Shown here piece after piece: positions 60,131 through 64,000 of a stretch of 64,000 bases of DNA. The DNA lies in the NCBI GenBank assembly GCA_002364215.1, contig DEXQ01000015.1, positions 1 to 64,000 on the forward strand, written 5' to 3'. The notes beneath the pieces were generated by a model, which was not told the origin of the DNA, made no database searches, and was given only the letters and a program-made list of their open reading frames with translations. A program made the position numbers and the translations under genes. The first letter of the stretch is position 1, and each line of letters begins with the position of its first letter. This DNA is from Aequorivita sp. UBA3180. GTDB taxonomy: Bacteria > Bacteroidota > Bacteroidia > Flavobacteriales > Flavobacteriaceae.

Positions 60131-60760
60131 CTATTTACTTAAGTTTGTTTCAATTCCTTCCAAAGAACCTTCAAATAGCACTAAACTATTTGCATTCATA
60201 ATTTTATAAGTACTTAATTGTGAGTTAGTTATAACTTCAGTACCTTTCAAATTGCGCGAGGACAAATATACATTATTATTTAAGTCTCCCAACACAAATA
60301 AAGATTTTTTGTCATTAAGCCCTAAACTGTTCAAAACCGCAGTAAAATTCTTGGTTTTTGGAGCATCAAAATTTAGGTCTTCCAATACAAAAATGGCTTT
60401 ATCATTCGCCTTCATCGAAAGGGCAGATTTACGCGCCAAACGCTTCAGGTTCTTGTTCAATTTGAAGGAGTAGTTACGCGGACGAGGCCCGAACATTCTA
60501 CCACCACCTTTAAATACACCAGACTTGATGCTACCCGCACGGGCAGTACCAGTTCCTTTTTGTTTCTTTATCTTTCTGGTAGAACCAGCAATCTCAGCAC
60601 GCTCCTTTGCCTTGTGGGTACCTTGTCTTTGATTTGCAAGGTATTGCTTCACATCAAGGTAAACAGCGTGATTGTTAGGCTCTATTCCGAACACATCTGC
60701 AGAAAGTTCAACTTTCCGACCTGTGTCTTTTCCGTTTATGTCTAATACAGCTACCTTCAT
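60131..60760 (-). CDS. rplD: 50S ribosomal protein L4
   Basis: The 209-aa protein lines the exit tunnel with an extended loop (KQKGTGTARAGSIKSGVFKG near 69-88). Its ATG overlaps the rplC stop in TAATG (1 base), showing coupled translation. In E. coli L4 also represses its operon, so autoregulation is possible here, but the leader does not show it. Confidence 0.95.
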   Translation of the reverse strand: MKVAVLDINGKDTGRKVELSADVFGIEPNNHAVYLDVKQYLANQRQGTHKAKERAEIAGSTRKIKKQKGTGTARAGSIKSGVFKGGGRMFGPRPRNYSFKLNKNLKRLARKSALSMKANDKAIFVLEDLNFDAPKTKNFTAVLNSLGLNDKKSLFVLGDLNNNVYLSSRNLKGTEVITNSQLSTYKIMNANSLVLFEGSLEGIETNLSK

Positions 60761-61371
60761 TATTTCTCGATCATTACATAAGCGTTTTTATGGCCAGGAA
60801 CTGCTCCTTTAACCACAAGTAGATTCTTTTCAGGAATTACTTTCAAAACTCTTAAATTTTCAACTTTTACTCTTTCGTTGCCCATTTGGCCAGCCATACG
60901 CATTCCCTTGAATACTCTCGCAGGATATGACGCAGCCCCAATGGAACCTGGCGCACGCAAACGGTTGTGCTGACCGTGTGTTGCTTGCCCAACACCGCCA
61001 AAACCGTGACGCTTAACAACCCCTTGGAAACCTTTACCTTTTGATGTACCCGCGATATCCACGAACTCACCCTCGATAAAATGCTCCACAGTAATTGTGT
61101 CACCTAATTTGTAACTTTCTTCAAATCCCTTGAATTCGGCGACTTTGCGTTTTGCAACGGTTCCTGCTTTTTTGGCGTGCCCTTCGGCAGCTTTAGTTAC
61201 AGTCTTCTTGTCATCGAAACCAAGTTGAAGAGCTTCGTACCCGTCAACCTCTTTGGTTCTGACTTGGGTAACAACACAGGGTCCTGCTTCAATAACGGTA
61301 CACGGAATGTTCTTTCCGTTGTCGTCAAAGATGCTGGTCATCCCTATCTTTCTTCCAATTAACCCAGACAT
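60760..61371 (-). CDS. rplC: 50S ribosomal protein L3
   Basis: The 203-aa protein is one of the first to bind 23S rRNA and reaches the peptidyl-transferase centre. GLIGRKIGMTSIFDDNGKNI at the start and GVGQATHGQHNRLRAPGSIG near 126-145 are diagnostic. A gap of 174 bases with a terminator-like hairpin separates it from rpsJ. Confidence 0.96.
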   Translation of the reverse strand: MSGLIGRKIGMTSIFDDNGKNIPCTVIEAGPCVVTQVRTKEVDGYEALQLGFDDKKTVTKAAEGHAKKAGTVAKRKVAEFKGFEESYKLGDTITVEHFIEGEFVDIAGTSKGKGFQGVVKRHGFGGVGQATHGQHNRLRAPGSIGAASYPARVFKGMRMAGQMGNERVKVENLRVLKVIPEKNLLVVKGAVPGHKNAYVMIEK

Positions 61372-61413
61372 ATTTAATTATTTATTGATTATTACTTATT
61401 TAAATTTCTATTC

Positions 61414-61445
61414 AAAAAAACAGGGTCAAAATAAATTCAACCCTG
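61414..61445 (-). terminator. Terminator-like hairpin between rpsJ and rplC
   Basis: On the minus strand CAGGGT (61445-61440) and ACCCTG (61426-61421) form a 6-bp stem closing a 13-base loop, followed directly by TTTTTTT. A candidate terminator for fusA-rpsJ or an attenuator controlling the L3 unit. Confidence 0.6.
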
Positions 61446-61507
61446 AATATTATTTTGTTTCCGTTTTTCCACAACCATCGTTGAGGACATTTTTAATCTT
61501 TACAAGA

Positions 61508-61526
61508 TCCCGAAGCGAGTTCGGGA
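61508..61526. repeat. TCCCGAA/TTCGGGA palindrome between rpsJ and rplC
   Basis: TCCCGAA and TTCGGGA form a 7-bp stem with loop GCGAG. There is no T run; it resembles the small dispersed palindromes of flavobacterial intergenic DNA. Confidence 0.55.
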
Positions 61527-61545
61527 AGTAAATTAAAGTTTATAA

Positions 61546-61851
61546 CTAAACTTTGATTTCCACTTCTACTCCACTTGGAAGCTCCAATTTCATTAGAGCG
61601 TCAATTGTTTTTGAAGAAGAACTGTAGATATCCAAAAGTCTTTTGTAAGAACTTAATTGGAATTGCTCTCTACTTTTCTTGTTCACGTGCGGAGAACGTA
61701 GTACTGTAAAGATTTTTTTATGTGTTGGTAAAGGAATTGGCCCTGTAACTACAGCTCCGGTACTCTTTACGGTCTTTACGATTTTTTCAGCAGATTTGTC
61801 CACCAAATTGTGATCGTAAGATTTTAGTTTTATTCTTATTTTTTGACTCAT
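61546..61851 (-). CDS. rpsJ: 30S ribosomal protein S10
   Basis: The 101-aa protein (also NusE) has MSQKIRIKLKSYDHNLVDKS and TVLRSPHVNKKSREQFQLSS. It is in the 30S head and couples transcription antitermination with NusB. It lies 11 bases after the fusA stop. Confidence 0.95.
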   Translation of the reverse strand: MSQKIRIKLKSYDHNLVDKSAEKIVKTVKSTGAVVTGPIPLPTHKKIFTVLRSPHVNKKSREQFQLSSYKRLLDIYSSSSKTIDALMKLELPSGVEVEIKV

Positions 61852-61862
61852 TGCTGAAATTA

Positions 61863-63995
61863 TTAAACGTTAGCGGTTCCTCTTGCTGCTGCTATTACAC
61901 TTTCTGAAATGTTAGAAGGTGTTTCAGCATAATGTGAAAATTCCATAGTTGAAGTTGCACGACCTGAAGACAATGTTCTCAATGTAGTTACATAACCGAA
62001 CATTTCAGAAAGTGGCACTTCAGCCTTGATAACCTTTGCTCCGGCGCGGTCAGCCATATTATTGATTGTACCACGACGACGGTTAAGGTCACCCACAATA
62101 TCACCCATATTTTCTTCTGGCGTAAGGACCTCAAGCTTCATTATAGGCTCTAGAATTACTGCACCTGCTTTTTTGGCAACTTCTTTGAAACCAATTTTTG
62201 CGGCAAGTTCAAAAGACAATGCATCAGAATCCACAGGGTGGAATGATCCGTCCTTTAAAGTAACCTTCATACTGTCAACTTCAAAACCTGCAAGTGGCCC
62301 ATTGACCATTGCTTGTTTGAAACCTTTTTCAACAGCAGGGATAAATTCCTTAGGAACGTTACCACCTTTTACTTCGTTTACGAATTCAAGCCCAATCTTG
62401 CCTTCTTCAGCTGGTTCAAGTGTAAATACGATATCAGCAAATTTACCACGACCACCAGATTGTTTTTTGTAAACCTCTCTGTGATCAGCAACTTTTGTAA
62501 CAGCTTCTTTGTACTCAACCTGTGGTTGTCCTTGGTTTACTTCAACTTTGAATTCGCGACGTAAACGATCCACGATAATATCTAAGTGAAGCTCTCCCAT
62601 TCCTGAAATAATTGTTTGCCCAGAAGCTTCGTCTGTACGCACTTGGAATGTTGGATCTTCTTCGGCAAGTTTTGACAAAGCCATACCCAATTTATCAACA
62701 TCAACCTTAGTTTTAGGCTCTACCGCGATACCAATTACTGGATCAGGGAAGTTCATACTTTCCAAAACAATTGGATGTTTTTCATCAGACATGGTATCAC
62801 CAGTCTTGATATCTTTAAATCCTACCGCCGCCCCAATATCTCCAGCTTCGATATAATCGATAGCATTTTGTTTGTTGGAGTGCATTTGGTAAATACGTGA
62901 AATACGTTCTTTTTTACCGGAACGGTTGTTCAAAATGTAAGATCCTGCGTCCAAACGACCTGAATAAACACGGAAGAATGCCAAGCGACCTACGAAAGGA
63001 TCTGTAGCAATCTTAAATGCTAGTGCAGAAAATGGTGCACTTACATCTGGTTTACGTATTTCTTCTTTTTCGGTATCTGGGTTAACACCAATAATACCTT
63101 CCTTATCGGTTGGTGCTGGCAAATAACGGCAAACAGCATCTAAAAGAAACTGAACCCCCTTATTCTTAAATGAAGAACCACAAACCATTGGAATGATAGA
63201 CATATCCATTACGGCAGCACGAAGCGCAGCGTGCACCTCTTCTTCAGTAATAGAGTCTTCGTCCTCCATATATTTTTCAAGCAAGTTTTCGTCATAAGCA
63301 GCAACTTCTTCAATAAGTTTACCACGTAAAACTTTTGCTTCAGCTTTTAATTCTTCTGGAATTTCAACAACGTCGAATGTTGAACCGAATGAATCATCAT
63401 GCCAAATCACAGCACGGTTTTTCACTAAGTCAACAATTCCTTTAAAGTCTGCTTCGTCACCAATATTCAATACAATTGGCACTGCGTTGGACTTCAGCAT
63501 ATCCTTTACCTGCTGACATACAGCCATAAAGTTTGCTCCTTGACGGTCCATTTTATTAACGAAACCGATACGAGGTACTTTATAGTTATCTGCAAGCCTC
63601 CAGTTTGTTTCGGATTGTGGCTCAACACCATCTACCGCACTGAAAAGGAATACCAAACCATCAAGAACACGCAGCGAGCGGTTTACCTCTACGGTAAAAT
63701 CCACGTGGCCAGGAGTGTCAATAATGTTGAAATGGTAATCTTTTGTTTCAGGAAGCGGTTGTGCGTTTTCCAATGGAAACCTCCAAGTACAAGTAGTAGC
63801 AGCCGAAGTAATGGTAATACCACGCTCCTGCTCTTGCTCCATCCAGTCCATGGTTGCAGCTCCATCGTGAACCTCACCAATTTTATGGCTTACACCAGTA
63901 TAAAAAAGGATACGCTCTGTAGTTGTGGTTTTACCGGCATCAATATGCGCAGCAATCCCGATATTTCTTGTGTATTTTAAATCTCTTTGTGCCAT
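61863..63995 (-). CDS. fusA: Elongation factor G
   Basis: The 710-aa GTPase drives ribosomal translocation. G1 is GIAAHIDAGKTTTTERIL, G3 DTPGHVDF, G4 NKMDR; domains II-V follow with PQVEYKE near the start of domain IV and the C-terminal GYVTTLRTLSSGRATSTMEF. It stands first in the window's leftward ribosomal block; the usual upstream neighbours rpsL and rpsG would be outside. Confidence 0.97.
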   Translation of the reverse strand: MAQRDLKYTRNIGIAAHIDAGKTTTTERILFYTGVSHKIGEVHDGAATMDWMEQEQERGITITSAATTCTWRFPLENAQPLPETKDYHFNIIDTPGHVDFTVEVNRSLRVLDGLVFLFSAVDGVEPQSETNWRLADNYKVPRIGFVNKMDRQGANFMAVCQQVKDMLKSNAVPIVLNIGDEADFKGIVDLVKNRAVIWHDDSFGSTFDVVEIPEELKAEAKVLRGKLIEEVAAYDENLLEKYMEDEDSITEEEVHAALRAAVMDMSIIPMVCGSSFKNKGVQFLLDAVCRYLPAPTDKEGIIGVNPDTEKEEIRKPDVSAPFSALAFKIATDPFVGRLAFFRVYSGRLDAGSYILNNRSGKKERISRIYQMHSNKQNAIDYIEAGDIGAAVGFKDIKTGDTMSDEKHPIVLESMNFPDPVIGIAVEPKTKVDVDKLGMALSKLAEEDPTFQVRTDEASGQTIISGMGELHLDIIVDRLRREFKVEVNQGQPQVEYKEAVTKVADHREVYKKQSGGRGKFADIVFTLEPAEEGKIGLEFVNEVKGGNVPKEFIPAVEKGFKQAMVNGPLAGFEVDSMKVTLKDGSFHPVDSDALSFELAAKIGFKEVAKKAGAVILEPIMKLEVLTPEENMGDIVGDLNRRRGTINNMADRAGAKVIKAEVPLSEMFGYVTTLRTLSSGRATSTMEFSHYAETPSNISESVIAAARGTANV

Positions 63996-64000
63996 TTTTT

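Noticed and set aside
62026..62472. 148-codon open frame on the plus strand
   Set aside because: Lies wholly antisense inside fusA and has no signal, domain or promoter; a by-product of codon use.

Overview
The window is chromosomal DNA from a member of the Bacteroidota, most likely a marine or soil-type Flavobacteriaceae (genus not claimed). Support comes from five secreted proteins of type IX secretion (T9SS) type, four of them with a visible LYPNP-type C-terminal sorting domain; the Bacteroidota promoter signature (-33 TTTG, -7 TAnnTTTG) upstream of many genes; A-rich rather than Shine-Dalgarno leaders; an Ala/Lys/Glu-rich tail on ribosomal protein L17; and flavobacterial gene content (S46 and S9 dipeptidyl peptidases, DUF4251, DUF808, HipA-like/DUF3037). 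No rRNA, tRNA, CRISPR array, transposase, integrase or phage gene was seen.

Layout. 1-15 kb is a mixed accessory region: a truncated T9SS protein, a UDG-like protein with YaaA, an esterase with a lipoprotein, a sulfotransferase-like protein, a K+/H+ antiporter, an overlapping HipA-like kinase/DUF3037 pair, a PH-domain protein, a redox pair (FMN reductase and DJ-1-like lipoprotein), and an ABC-F ATPase whose 3' end is present a second time as a remnant on the far side of a 650-aa T9SS gene. 15-30 kb holds a STAS protein, a 38-residue basic protein, a heme-type TonB receptor with a perfect palindrome in its promoter region, three large T9SS proteins (HYR, LRR, FG-GAP), an S46 dipeptidyl peptidase, an unrecognised 245-aa protein with a five-copy 11-bp array next to its promoter, and dispersed GC-rich repeats. 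29-36 kb is an envelope block: RluA-type pseudouridine synthase and PASTA protein, divergent from ddl, lpxB, a C40 peptidase and ComEC. 36-43 kb carries a thioredoxin-like protein and an apparent dipeptide operon (DPP IV, then two POT transporters), then a DDAH/arginine-deiminase-fold enzyme. 43-64 kb is core: citrate synthase, enolase, carA, and the complete S10/spc/alpha ribosomal cluster read leftward from fusA to rplQ.

How it fits together. The S46 enzyme (Gly at the position that is Arg in DPP11) and DPP IV would release dipeptides that the two POT permeases import, matching a protein-degrading lifestyle. The ribosomal cluster is interrupted by three structured gaps (after rpsJ, after rpsK, between rpoA and rplQ), the first two with terminator-like hairpins, so it is probably several transcription units. 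The best candidates for something undescribed are the 11-bp phased array, the palindrome at the heme-type receptor, the ABC-F remnant around a T9SS gene, the HipA-like/DUF3037 pair and the 38-residue basic protein. None is proven to be a new system.
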